From: Ignavibacteria bacterium UBA6906
Lineage (GTDB): Bacteria > Bacteroidota > Ignavibacteria > UBA10030 > UBA6906
Assembly (NCBI GenBank): GCA_002451155.1
Contig: DKBG01000259.1
Location: forward strand, 1 to 7,817
Direction: 5' to 3'
DNA length: 7,817 bases
Shown piece after piece: positions 1-7,693 of this stretch (position 1 is its first letter; each line of letters begins with the position of its first letter). The translations under genes were made by a program, and so were the position numbers. Under the pieces are notes generated by a model that was not told the DNA's origin, did not search any database, and saw nothing but the letters and a program-made list of their open reading frames with translations.

Positions 1-1297
1 TCCAGCCATAGATCGCGACCACAGCGGCCATTCCCAGCCAGACTGCCAGGCGGGAAGATCGTGCCGCGAGGAGGCGGCGCCGAAGCGGACCCGTCATCAG
101 TACTCTGATCCCATACGCCCCGATGGTGCAGATGAGCGGCAGGACGGGTAACCGGAACCTTGCCTCCGAGTGAAGAACAACCTGGACGCTCATGAAGAAC
201 AGAATCGCAGACAGGGGAACGATGAGGATGTACCGCCGTTCCCCCGCAGCCACAACGCCGATAACGAACGCCAAGAGCAGGATGAAGTCAGCCCCCACCG
301 CGGCGGTCTGGACCAGATGATCGGAATCGCTGTTCGTAATCGGATAAACCAAAAAAATGTGCGCTTTCTTCAGGGCAAGCGCAAGGACTTTCCCGGGCTC
401 AGCAACGATATAGCGAATCGCGATACGGCCGCTGACCCGATTCCGGTCGGCTTCCGTAAGACTGTCCGGCATGCGCACTCCAAGGGACCGCGCCTGCGCA
501 TTAAACCATTCCTCGAAGCCGGGAGCGACCCGCCAGGTCCCGGTCGCATATGGGTTGTTCCCGGTAAGCAGCGAGTTCCCGGCCCCTGAAGACACCGGCA
601 CCAATTCACCCTGGAGTGCATAGTTGCGAACAGCCCACGGCAGGAGGAGAAGGACCCAGACTGTGAACGCGGCGGCACATCCGCGGTTCAGCCTCCGTCC
701 CCCCTGCACCCGAACGAGGATCAGCAGCAGGGGGAAAAACCCGAGAAATACCGGGCGGGCAAGTGATGCAAATCCCGCCAGGGCGCCAAGCGTCGCGGCC
801 GTACGGACGGACGGCCCCGCCATGAACCCCAAGGCACCCAGCAGAGCCGCAAGGAACAGAACAGTGTACAGGGTCTCCGAAAGAAGAAGTGTGCTGTACA
901 GTACAAGACTCGGGTGAAACGCGACGAGTCCGGCCGCTATAAGGCCGGTTCTGGTCTCTCCCCAGAGATGGACTGCAATGCGGTAGGCGAGATATACCGT
1001 GTACGTACCGAGCAGACAGATTACGACATGTGCCAGTGCAATCGAGCCGCCGGAGAGAAGAAACACAACCGCGAGCAGCATAGGAAAGAGGGGAGCCCGG
1101 ACGGACCGGTACCCGTTCGAATCCACAAACTCGCCCCCATCCGACAGACGTTCTGCCATCTGCATGTACTCGAGCTCATCGGAAAGGTATCCGCTCCGGT
1201 GAACGAACGGAACTGCAGCCAGCCGCACCAGGACCGCCGCAATCAGTAGGGCCCTGAGCCAGAACAGAGAATCCGGATGAGGGGAAGAGGAATTCAT
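1..1297 (-). CDS. GT39/PMT_2-type integral membrane glycosyltransferase, 3' end outside window
   Basis: Translating the minus strand from the ATG at 1297 gives 432 codons with no stop, up to the window edge; the C-terminus is missing. The protein is strongly hydrophobic with many membrane segments (for example about residues 11-33, 73-110, 117-134, 137-160, 203-222, 333-352, 355-375, 383-398 and 416-432). After the first segment comes the acidic motif SDELEY (D40, E41), which in this family (PMT_2, relatives of ArnT) lies in the first outer loop and holds the catalytic acid. Other family-like stretches are HPSLVLYSTLLLSETLY (128-144), LARP (179-182), LPWAVRNY (219-226), GNNPYATG (246-253) and EARFRLPVLPL (378-388). 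Such enzymes move a sugar from a polyprenyl-phosphate carrier to a lipid, glycan or protein on the outer face of the inner membrane; the acceptor cannot be told. The start overlaps the purD stop as ATGA, suggesting translational coupling. No clear Shine-Dalgarno is seen. The family is secure, the substrate unknown. Confidence 0.9.
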   Translation of the reverse strand, partial: MNSSSPHPDSLFWLRALLIAAVLVRLAAVPFVHRSGYLSDELEYMQMAERLSDGGEFVDSNGYRSVRAPLFPMLLAVVFLLSGGSIALAHVVICLLGTYTVYLAYRIAVHLWGETRTGLIAAGLVAFHPSLVLYSTLLLSETLYTVLFLAALLGALGFMAGPSVRTAATLGALAGFASLARPVFLGFFPLLLILVRVQGGRRLNRGCAAAFTVWVLLLLPWAVRNYALQGELVPVSSGAGNSLLTGNNPYATGTWRVAPGFEEWFNAQARSLGVRMPDSLTEADRNRVSGRIAIRYIVAEPGKVLALALKKAHIFLVYPITNSDSDHLVQTAAVGADFILLLAFVIGVVAAGERRYILIVPLSAILFFMSVQVVLHSEARFRLPVLPLICTIGAYGIRVLMTGPLRRRLLAARSSRLAVWLGMAAVVAIYGW

Positions 1298-2589
1298 TGC
1301 CGCTCGGCTGACGTAGCGAGACCTTTCGCCCCGATATCACGGCGGAAATGCATCCCCTCGAAGGTTATCATCTCCGCGACACGATAGGCCAGGCTGACCG
1401 CCTCATCGAGCCCGCCATCAACCAGAGAGGTGACGCCAAGAACTCTGCCGCCGGCAGTCGCGACCCGGCCCTGCTCCTCTTTCGTCCCCGCGTGAAAGAG
1501 CATAGCTCCGGGCACACCGGCAGCCCGGTCGAGCCCGTCGATCGGAAAGCCTGCCGCATATGCATCCGGGTAGCCGCCGGAGGCGAGAATTACACAGACT
1601 GCATTGCCATTCACCGCCGGACTCTCCGCTCCCGACAGATCACCGCATGCCGAGGCAAGAAGAAGCTCCGCAAGGTCCCCTCTGTAGAGCGGAAGCACGA
1701 CCTGGGTCTCCGGATCACCAAACCGACAGTTGTACTCGACCACTTTTGGGCCCGTTTCTGTCATCATCAGTCCCACATAGAGACATCCCGCATACGGCCG
1801 TCTCTCGGCCGCCATTCCCTGCAGCGTGGGCACAATTATGGTGCGTTCAATTTCCCTGAGCGCCGCCGGTGTCACGACGGGGGTGGGCGCGTATGCACCC
1901 ATGCCGCCTGTGTTCTTGCCCCTGTCGCCGTCGAAAACGCGTTTGTGATCCTGTGCCGGCGCCAGTGTGACGTACCGCTGACCGTCACAGACGGCGAACA
2001 CGGATGCTTCCTGCCCGCGCATGAACTCCTCAACAACGATGACTGACCCTGCCGCGCCAAACACCTTTTCCTCGGCCATCTGGTGGAGGGCGGATAATGC
2101 CTCCCCCCGTTCCGTGCAGACTGCAACACCCTTTCCCGCCGCGAGCCCGTCCGCTTTGAGGACGACCGGGAGCGGGCAGGCTTCCACATAGGCGCGCGCG
2201 TCCGCGATCTGATCGGCGGAGAAGGTCCGGTACGCTGCTGTCGGGATTTTGTGCCGGTCCATGAAGTCCTTCGCAAACGCCTTGCTCCACTCAAGCTGGG
2301 CGGCAGCACTGGTCGGGCCGAAGACCGTGAGCCCCTTCTCCTGACAGCGATCGACGATGCCTTCGGCAAGCGGTTGTTCCGGCCCGACAACAAGAAGGTC
2401 TATCGATTCTCGTTTCGCGAATTCGATGAGCCCCGACGTATCGTTCGCTTTCAGAGGAATACACCGTGCGAGAGAGGCAATCCCCGGATTGCCGGGGGCA
2501 CAGTACAGCCTGGAGACACGGGGGCTCATGCTCAGTTTCCACACCAGGGCGTGTTCGCGTCCGCCCGAACCGATGACCAGAATGTTCAT
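1294..2589 (-). CDS. purD: Phosphoribosylamine-glycine ligase (GAR synthetase)
   Basis: Cytosolic enzyme of de novo purine synthesis that joins glycine to 5-phosphoribosylamine using ATP. The 431-residue protein has the family's usual length and all landmarks: N-terminal GSGGREHAL (7-15); the segment GPEQPLAEGI (69-78); the ATP-grasp lysine and glycine loop LKADGLAAGKGV (144-155); DHKRVFDGDRGKNTGGMGAY (214-233); and the metal-binding EYNCRFGDPE (285-294). The C-terminal domain carries the typical ILASGGYP (334-341) and FHAGT (365-369). The ATG at 2589 puts the expected MNILVIGSGGREHAL at the N-terminus, so the start is firm. It lies 2 nt after the stop of the upstream glycosyltransferase, and its own stop overlaps the next start. 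No strong ribosome site is visible, so translation is probably coupled. Finding it with guaB, but without the other pur genes, shows scattered rather than clustered purine genes here. No broken motif or frameshift. Confidence 0.98.
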   Translation of the reverse strand: MNILVIGSGGREHALVWKLSMSPRVSRLYCAPGNPGIASLARCIPLKANDTSGLIEFAKRESIDLLVVGPEQPLAEGIVDRCQEKGLTVFGPTSAAAQLEWSKAFAKDFMDRHKIPTAAYRTFSADQIADARAYVEACPLPVVLKADGLAAGKGVAVCTERGEALSALHQMAEEKVFGAAGSVIVVEEFMRGQEASVFAVCDGQRYVTLAPAQDHKRVFDGDRGKNTGGMGAYAPTPVVTPAALREIERTIIVPTLQGMAAERRPYAGCLYVGLMMTETGPKVVEYNCRFGDPETQVVLPLYRGDLAELLLASACGDLSGAESPAVNGNAVCVILASGGYPDAYAAGFPIDGLDRAAGVPGAMLFHAGTKEEQGRVATAGGRVLGVTSLVDGGLDEAVSLAYRVAEMITFEGMHFRRDIGAKGLATSAERQ

Positions 2590-2591
2590 GC

Positions 2592-3899
2592 CTATACCGC
2601 CAGTAGTGATTCAAAGACCTTCACGAGCGACCTCGTCAGGAATATCCGGTTGAAACGATCCACAACCTCATCGGGGGGGCCTGTGAGCTCATGCCTCTCA
2701 AACTTCTCCAGATGACTCTCCAGCGCATTCTTGATCCCTTCCACGTCGTCGGGTGCAACGACAGTCCCTCCCGCCTCCAGGATAAGCGATCTGATGAACC
2801 CTTGCGGTGCACATCCGAGGATCGGCTTCCGCGCTCCGATATACTCGTAGACTTTCCCGGGAGAGGAGAACCCCTCGCCGACGATCATCCAGAGGAGGTC
2901 GGAGTCGCACAGGAGCCGGACGCACTCTTTGTGCGGAAGGTACTCATGAACCGTCACGCTGTCCTGCAGCCCGAGCCTGCTCACAATCTTCCGGTTTTCC
3001 TCCCGGAACGTGCCCACGAACACCGCTTCGATTCGACCCCGAAGTTTTGGTTTCTCTTCAAACAATCGCTGAAGTGCGCGGAGGAAGTGATCGGGGACGC
3101 GATCTTCCCAGAACACCCCTGCATAGGTCACCCGCATCTGTCTGCGCCGGGGTTTCCTTGCTGCGTCCTGCTCCAGCTCTCCCGCGGCGGGAAAATCCTC
3201 TGGATCGAATCCCTGAGGGAGAATGTCAACGTCTCCGTACGTCAGAAACCTATATCGTTTCAGGAGGGACTCTTTGACCGTCCGATTGGTCGTGATTACA
3301 TGGCTGCTTGCGCGAAGGGCTCTGCGTTCGAGGGTGACATTGCGCCAGTAGTGAAAGGGAGTGGGATAGAACTTGAATGGATAGTCGGCCCAGGGATCCC
3401 TGTAATCGAAGACGAGGGGTTTGTTCAGGACCCGTTTCACCTCTGCCCCGACAAGGAAATCCGTGAACGGTGGGGCGGTCGCAAAAATCAGATCGAACGG
3501 CTCGGCCTGGTGGAGCTCGACGGCCTTCTGCACCGCCCGCTTCTTCCATCCGATTTTATTGTCCGGGATGAAGATCGTATCACTCATCCGGCTCAGGAGC
3601 TTTCGGGACCACTCCGACGGCATAGCGACGACATCCTTGCCCCCGAACAGCCGGGTCGGACCCGCAGCCCCTGTGCGGACGATCCGGACGTCTTTCCCTG
3701 CCAGGTCATCGAGGAGGGACTCGTCGCGGGCAATATACCCGCCCGGCTCGACGGTGAGGACCGTCGGCTTCCAGCCATACTGTGGAAGGTATTTCACGAA
3801 TTTCAGCGTTCGCTGGACGCCGCTGAGGCCCATCGGAGGGAAATAGTAGGCAATGACCAGCACTCGTCGCGGGGGAAAATTTTTGTCAGGCATGCTCAC
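2592..3899 (-). CDS. GT4-like (GT-B fold) glycosyltransferase
   Basis: A 435-residue cytosolic or membrane-associated glycosyltransferase, probably using a nucleotide sugar to build a surface glycan. The N-terminal half opens with a Rossmann strand and glycine-containing loop, RRVLVIAYYFPPMGLSGVQR (11-30), followed by KFVKYLPQYGWKPTVLT (33-49), a form common in family GT4 proteins. FDYRDPWADYP (164-174) follows. The C-terminal half starts with RVTYAGVFWEDR (256-267), VFVGTF (293-298) and HEYLPHKE (318-325), and contains the donor-site region EGFSSPGKVYEYIGARKPILG (342-362), with two acidic residues spaced like the family's E-x7-E motif. No signal peptide or membrane span is evident. The GTG at 3899 overlaps the peptidase stop as GTGA and has AAGGAG 11 nt upstream (3911-3916). 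The ATG at 3893, two codons later, is an alternative start. Neighbouring purD is unrelated, but the membrane glycosyltransferase beyond it may act in the same glycan pathway (inference). Donor and acceptor cannot be named. Confidence 0.9.
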   Translation of the reverse strand: MSMPDKNFPPRRVLVIAYYFPPMGLSGVQRTLKFVKYLPQYGWKPTVLTVEPGGYIARDESLLDDLAGKDVRIVRTGAAGPTRLFGGKDVVAMPSEWSRKLLSRMSDTIFIPDNKIGWKKRAVQKAVELHQAEPFDLIFATAPPFTDFLVGAEVKRVLNKPLVFDYRDPWADYPFKFYPTPFHYWRNVTLERRALRASSHVITTNRTVKESLLKRYRFLTYGDVDILPQGFDPEDFPAAGELEQDAARKPRRRQMRVTYAGVFWEDRVPDHFLRALQRLFEEKPKLRGRIEAVFVGTFREENRKIVSRLGLQDSVTVHEYLPHKECVRLLCDSDLLWMIVGEGFSSPGKVYEYIGARKPILGCAPQGFIRSLILEAGGTVVAPDDVEGIKNALESHLEKFERHELTGPPDEVVDRFNRIFLTRSLVKVFESLLAV

Positions 3900-4969
3900 A
3901 GGACAAGAAGCTCCTTCGGAGCGGCGGTGAGAACCCGGCAGCCGCTCGTGTGAATGACTACGTCGTCCTCGATGCGGACGCCGCCCTTCCCCGGAAGATA
4001 CACCCCGGGTTCAATCGTTATCACCATTCCCGGCCGGAGTCTGTCCAGACTCAGGGAGGAAATTCGCGGACGCTCATGCAGATGCAATCCCAGGCCGTGT
4101 CCGAGCGAGTGCGTGAAACGACGGCCGTAACCCGCGGCGGCAATTCGTCGCCGAGCAACGCCGTCAAGATCTCTCGCAATGAGCCCTGCGCGTGCAGCGC
4201 CGATCGCCTCGTTCTGGGCGTCAAGGACGACGGAGTAGACATCTCGCATCTCCCTGGAAGGCTTCCCAATGGCGATCGTCCGGGTGAGATCCGAGCGGTA
4301 CCCCCCGACTGTACACCCGAAATCAAGGACAACCATTTCGCCTTTTCGTATCCGCCGGCGGGTTGCACGCGCATGTGGAATCGCACCGCGGGGTCCGGAA
4401 GCAACAATCGGATCGAATGCGTCCCCGTCAGCTCCGGAGGATCGGTGGAGAAAGGAAATTCGTGCGGCGACATCACATTCGCGGGCTCCTGGCCGGATTT
4501 CCTGAAGCAGTGACTCAAACACGCGATCGCTGATGCGTGCCGCAGCACTGATGGACGCGATTTCTTCCTTCTCCTTGATCGATCGCAGGTTCTCGAAGAG
4601 GCCGCTCAGCGGACGGTAGACGTACCCGGGAAGAAGCCGTTTCAAATTCCTGTACCGGAGAACGGTCAGGTCGTCCGCTTCGAACCCGACAACCCCTTTC
4701 CGGGGCAGCACGCCTGATCGGGCAACTTCTTCGAAGAGACCGCGATGGGCAGGGATTCGTGTGAACGCGGGGGACACTTCGCCTTTCGACTGGAGCGTGT
4801 AACGAGAATCGGTGAGGAAGAAGGCTCTCCGAGGGGTGACGACGCAGAGCCCGGTGGATCCGGTAAAACCGGAAAGATAGCGGACACCAGGGGTCGAAGA
4901 GACGAGAATCGCGTCAAGACGCCGCGACTTCATCTCCGCTCGCACCCTCTTCAATCGGGAAGAGATCAT
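3896..4969 (-). CDS. M24 family Xaa-Pro aminopeptidase / dipeptidase-like metallopeptidase
   Basis: A 357-residue cytosolic peptidase of the creatinase/aminopeptidase P fold, expected to remove an N-terminal residue before proline or to split X-Pro dipeptides. Residues 1-125 form the creatinase-type N-domain (VRYLSGFTGSTG at 29-40, FLTDSRYTLQ at 51-60). Residues 130-357 form the pita-bread catalytic domain. All five metal ligands are present: D216 (VVLDFG), D227 (SDLTRT), H291 (LGHGLGL), E320 (ITIEPGVY) and E334 (GVRIEDD). The supporting histidines H199 (IPHA) and H298 (HLHE) are present too, so the enzyme should be active with two metal ions such as Mn or Co. The length matches the short bacterial PepQ/YqhT-like members rather than the roughly 440-residue E. 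coli PepP. The ATG at 4969 lies 17 nt after guaB, with no clear Shine-Dalgarno. Its stop overlaps the next start (GTGA). Aminopeptidase versus dipeptidase activity cannot be decided from sequence. Confidence 0.93.
   Translation of the reverse strand: MISSRLKRVRAEMKSRRLDAILVSSTPGVRYLSGFTGSTGLCVVTPRRAFFLTDSRYTLQSKGEVSPAFTRIPAHRGLFEEVARSGVLPRKGVVGFEADDLTVLRYRNLKRLLPGYVYRPLSGLFENLRSIKEKEEIASISAAARISDRVFESLLQEIRPGARECDVAARISFLHRSSGADGDAFDPIVASGPRGAIPHARATRRRIRKGEMVVLDFGCTVGGYRSDLTRTIAIGKPSREMRDVYSVVLDAQNEAIGAARAGLIARDLDGVARRRIAAAGYGRRFTHSLGHGLGLHLHERPRISSLSLDRLRPGMVITIEPGVYLPGKGGVRIEDDVVIHTSGCRVLTAAPKELLVL
3911..3916 (-). promoter_or_regulatory. Ribosome binding site of the GT4 gene (AAGGAG)
   Basis: The minus strand reads AAGGAG inside the last codons of the peptidase gene (Lys-Glu of its C-terminus). 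It ends 11 nt before the GTG at 3899 and 17 nt before the ATG at 3893. The spacing is long but favours GTG. It is the only clear Shine-Dalgarno in front of any of the six genes. It may still be a coding coincidence. Confidence 0.45.
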
Positions 4970-4986
4970 ACAGGGGCGCGTCAGGC

Positions 4987-6453
4987 CTATCCGTGGTAGT
5001 TGGGGGCTTCTTTCGTGATTGCCACGTCATGGGGGTGGCTTTCGCGGAGGCCGGCATCAGACATACGGATGAACCTGGCACGCCGTTTCATCTCGACAAC
5101 GGTTTTGACGCCGCAGTATCCCATCGCAGCCCTCAGGCCGCCGATCATTTGATACACCGTGTCTCCCAGCGGTCCTTTATACGGAACGCGCCCCTCGATT
5201 CCTTCGGGAACAAGTTTCTGGATGTCGTCTTCCGTATCCTGAAAATACCGGTCCTTGCTCCCGGCCTTCATCGCCTCGATCGAACCCATCCCGCGATACA
5301 GTTTATAACTGCGACCCTCAAAGAGGACTTTCTCCCCGGGGCTTTCATCCACGCCGGCAAAGAGGTTCCCGATCATTACCGAATCAGCCCCCGCCGCTAT
5401 TGCCTTGCCGATATCGCCGGTCTGCTTGACCCCACCATCGGCAATCAACGGAATCCCCGCCCGCGACGCGACTTTTGCACAGTCCATGATCGCTGTGATC
5501 TGCGGAACGCCGATGCCTGCGACGACCCGAGTCGTACAGATCGAACCGGGACCGATCCCGACCTTGATCCCGTCCACGCCGGCCCGGATCATGTCACGCG
5601 TTGCCTCTTGTGTTCCGACGTTTCCGGCAACAAGGTCCAGGCCCGGGTGTTTTCGCCGGATGCGTTTTACCATCTCCAGAACACCGGCGGAATGCCCGTG
5701 AGCGGTGTCCACAACCACGGCATCCACGCCTGCCTTGACCAGCTCTGCAACCCGGTCAATCGTCTCCGCTCTGACGCCGACCGCCGCTCCGACACGGAGC
5801 CTTCCATGTTCATCCTTGCACGCGTGCGGGTGACGGATCCGCTTCTGGATGTCCTTGAAAGTGATAAGCCCTTTCAGGACTCCGGATCTGTCCACGACGG
5901 GAAGCTTTTCAATCTTATGTTTCTCCAGTATCCTCTTCGCCGCCTCAAGCTTCGTCCCGACAGGAGCGGTCACGAGTCCCTCTTTCGTCATGATCGCGGA
6001 GACCATCTGGTCCTCATCAGGTTCGAAGCGCAGATCACGGTTCGTGATGATCCCGATCAGGCGGTGGTCCGGATCGATCACGGGGATACCCGAAATCTTG
6101 TACTTGTTCATCAGCGCGATGACATCCCGCACACGCTGGTCGGCCCTTACGGTGACCGGGTCGAGGATCATCCCGCTCTCCGACCGTTTGACACGGTCGA
6201 CCTCTTCCGCCTGACGGGGAATCGACATGTTCTTGTGCAGGATCCCGATTCCGCCTTCCCGTGCGAGCGCGATCGCCATGGACGATTCTGTGACAGTATC
6301 CATCGCAGCACTGATCAGGGGGATGTGGAGCATGATGTTCCTGGTAAATCGGGTCTGGACGTCAACGTCCCGGGGGAGCACGGACGATCGCGCCGGCAAC
6401 AGCAGAACATCGTCGTACGTTAACCCCTCGCCAACGATCTTGGTATTTGCCAC
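4987..6453 (-). CDS. guaB: Inosine-5'-monophosphate dehydrogenase
   Basis: Cytosolic enzyme that oxidises IMP to XMP with NAD+, the committed step to GMP. The 488 residues match the usual bacterial length. The N-terminus LTYDDVLLLP (11-20) is typical. The TIM barrel is interrupted by a pair of CBS domains (about 95-205; ISGIPVID at 120-127 and IEKLPVVD at 181-188), which in this family bind adenine or guanine nucleotides and tune activity. The catalytic loop GPGSICTTR (301-309) carries the nucleophile C306. D339 in ADGGV, the YRGMGS segment (386-391), and the flap with R422 and Y425 in EGRVPYKG are all intact. The start is GTG at 6453; the only nearby ATG (6464) is in another frame and reaches a stop within 15 codons. 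No Shine-Dalgarno is obvious. The gene starts 39 nt after the dehydrogenase stop and is followed 17 nt later by the peptidase. I see no purine riboswitch or terminator in the short gap before it. Confidence 0.98.
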   Translation of the reverse strand: MANTKIVGEGLTYDDVLLLPARSSVLPRDVDVQTRFTRNIMLHIPLISAAMDTVTESSMAIALAREGGIGILHKNMSIPRQAEEVDRVKRSESGMILDPVTVRADQRVRDVIALMNKYKISGIPVIDPDHRLIGIITNRDLRFEPDEDQMVSAIMTKEGLVTAPVGTKLEAAKRILEKHKIEKLPVVDRSGVLKGLITFKDIQKRIRHPHACKDEHGRLRVGAAVGVRAETIDRVAELVKAGVDAVVVDTAHGHSAGVLEMVKRIRRKHPGLDLVAGNVGTQEATRDMIRAGVDGIKVGIGPGSICTTRVVAGIGVPQITAIMDCAKVASRAGIPLIADGGVKQTGDIGKAIAAGADSVMIGNLFAGVDESPGEKVLFEGRSYKLYRGMGSIEAMKAGSKDRYFQDTEDDIQKLVPEGIEGRVPYKGPLGDTVYQMIGGLRAAMGYCGVKTVVEMKRRARFIRMSDAGLRESHPHDVAITKEAPNYHG

Positions 6454-6492
6454 GGTTCGCTCATGGGGATGTGGGATGAGTCAGGCCATATG

Positions 6493-7662
6493 TCAGGTGA
6501 ACGCCGGGATTCCGGTAATATCTTCTCCGACGATGAGAGTGTGCATTTCGTGGGTTCCCTCATAAGTGAGAACCGATTCCAGATTTGCCATGTGCCGCAT
6601 GACGGGATACTCATCGAGGATGCCGTTTGCACCGAGAATCGTCCGGGCAGACCGGGCGATTTCCAGCGCGACGGCGACGTTATTGCTCTTCGCCAAGGAG
6701 ACCTGCTGGAACCGGACCTTTCCGGCGTCTTTGAGCCGCCCGAGCTGCAGACAGATGGCCTGGGATTTTGTAATCTCGACCAGCATTCGAACCAGTTTTT
6801 CCTGGGTCATCTGAAAAGAGGCGATGGGTTTCCCGAACTGTAGTCTTGTCCTGGAATAATTCAGGGCGGAGTCATAGCACGCCATCGCCGCGCCAATGGC
6901 ACCCCACGCGATCCCGTACCTCGCCTGGCTCAAACATGAGAGCGGGAGCTTGAGGCCGCTCCCCCCGGGAAGCCGGTTCGACTTCGGAACAAGGACATCC
7001 TGAAGGATTAACTCGGACGTCACGGACGCGCGGAGGGAGTGTTTACCTTTCATCTCAGGGGCGGAAAACCCTTTGGTACCTTTTTCTACCAGGAACCCGT
7101 TGACCACGCCGTTCAGCTTTGCCCAGACCACAGCAAGCCCGGCGATGGTCCCGTTGGTGATCCACATCTTCGCCCCGTTGAGGAGATACCCGTCGGACGT
7201 CTCCTCCGCTCGTGTAAGCATCCCGCCGGGGTTTGAGCCGAAGTCGGGTTCGGTAAGTCCGAAGCATCCGATTGTCTCTCCGCGTGCAAGCAGCGGCAAC
7301 CATGTTCGCTTCTGCTCCTCCGACCCGTACGCATGGATGGGGTACATGACGAGGGCGCTCTGCACCGACGCGAAACTCCGCACGCCGCTATCGCCCCGCT
7401 CGAGTTCCTGCATGACCAGTCCATAGGCGACATTGTTCATGCCCGCACAGCCGTACTCCTGCGGCAGTGTAGATCCAAACAGCCCGAGATCCGCCATCGC
7501 GGGAACAAGATCCATGGGGAACGTCCCGGCCCGGTTGTGCTGCTCGATAACGGGAAGGATCTTCTCGTCAACAAATTCCCGGACGGTGTTCCGGACCAGG
7601 ATCTCCTCTTCCGAAAGGAGGCCATCAAACCCGAAATAGTCTACACCCGGAAATTTCGCCAT
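6493..7662 (-). CDS. Acyl-CoA dehydrogenase, glutaryl-CoA dehydrogenase-like
   Basis: FAD enzyme that forms the alpha-beta double bond of an acyl-CoA and passes electrons to electron-transfer flavoprotein. The start at 7662 (ATG, MAKFPGVDYF) gives 389 residues, near the mature length of glutaryl-CoA dehydrogenases. An in-frame extension to a TTG at 7779 is rejected because it crosses the leader hairpin and looks non-coding. Family landmarks are FGLTEPDFGSNPGGM (134-148), the FAD/acyl site WITNG (167-171), SRTRLQFGKPIASFQ (270-284) and GANGILDEYPVMRH (344-357). The catalytic base is E368 in TYEGTHE. The stretch GVRSFASVQSALVMYPIHAYG (93-113) matches glutaryl-CoA dehydrogenase, where the R-S pair (here R95, S96) binds the distal carboxylate. 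This supports glutaryl-CoA as substrate and a role in lysine or tryptophan breakdown, but specificity is inferred. No pathway partners are in the window; guaB follows after 39 nt. No Shine-Dalgarno is visible. Confidence 0.93.
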   Translation of the reverse strand: MAKFPGVDYFGFDGLLSEEEILVRNTVREFVDEKILPVIEQHNRAGTFPMDLVPAMADLGLFGSTLPQEYGCAGMNNVAYGLVMQELERGDSGVRSFASVQSALVMYPIHAYGSEEQKRTWLPLLARGETIGCFGLTEPDFGSNPGGMLTRAEETSDGYLLNGAKMWITNGTIAGLAVVWAKLNGVVNGFLVEKGTKGFSAPEMKGKHSLRASVTSELILQDVLVPKSNRLPGGSGLKLPLSCLSQARYGIAWGAIGAAMACYDSALNYSRTRLQFGKPIASFQMTQEKLVRMLVEITKSQAICLQLGRLKDAGKVRFQQVSLAKSNNVAVALEIARSARTILGANGILDEYPVMRHMANLESVLTYEGTHEMHTLIVGEDITGIPAFT

Positions 7663-7693
7663 TGTGTCATTCGTGCGCGAGTTGGTGAAATGG

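Noticed and set aside
170..589. A 139-codon plus-strand frame in the left part of the window
   Set aside because: The minus strand here encodes the conserved GT39-type protein. The plus-strand translation is Arg/Pro/Asn-rich without motifs.
931..949. Small inverted repeat CCGGCC...GGCCGG
   Set aside because: It has a 6-bp stem within coding sequence of a GC-rich gene and no T-run, so it is likely chance.
1348..2046. A 232-codon plus-strand open frame opposite purD
   Set aside because: It is a mirror of conserved purD codons, and no domain or ribosome site was recognised.
2691..3953. A 420-codon plus-strand open frame opposite the GT4 gene
   Set aside because: It is antisense to the glycosyltransferase, has low-complexity charged composition and no family motifs, and begins and ends without gene-like context.
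4993..6423. A 476-codon plus-strand open frame opposite guaB
   Set aside because: It is fully antisense to a complete, conserved IMP dehydrogenase. Its translation is rich in Arg, Asp and His with no recognisable domain. Such frames arise from codon bias in GC-rich genes.
6420..6464. A short ATG frame just upstream of guaB (14 codons to a stop overlapping the guaB N-terminal codons)
   Set aside because: It could be a leader peptide, but it has no ribosome site, regulatory codon run or hairpin. It is better explained as chance.
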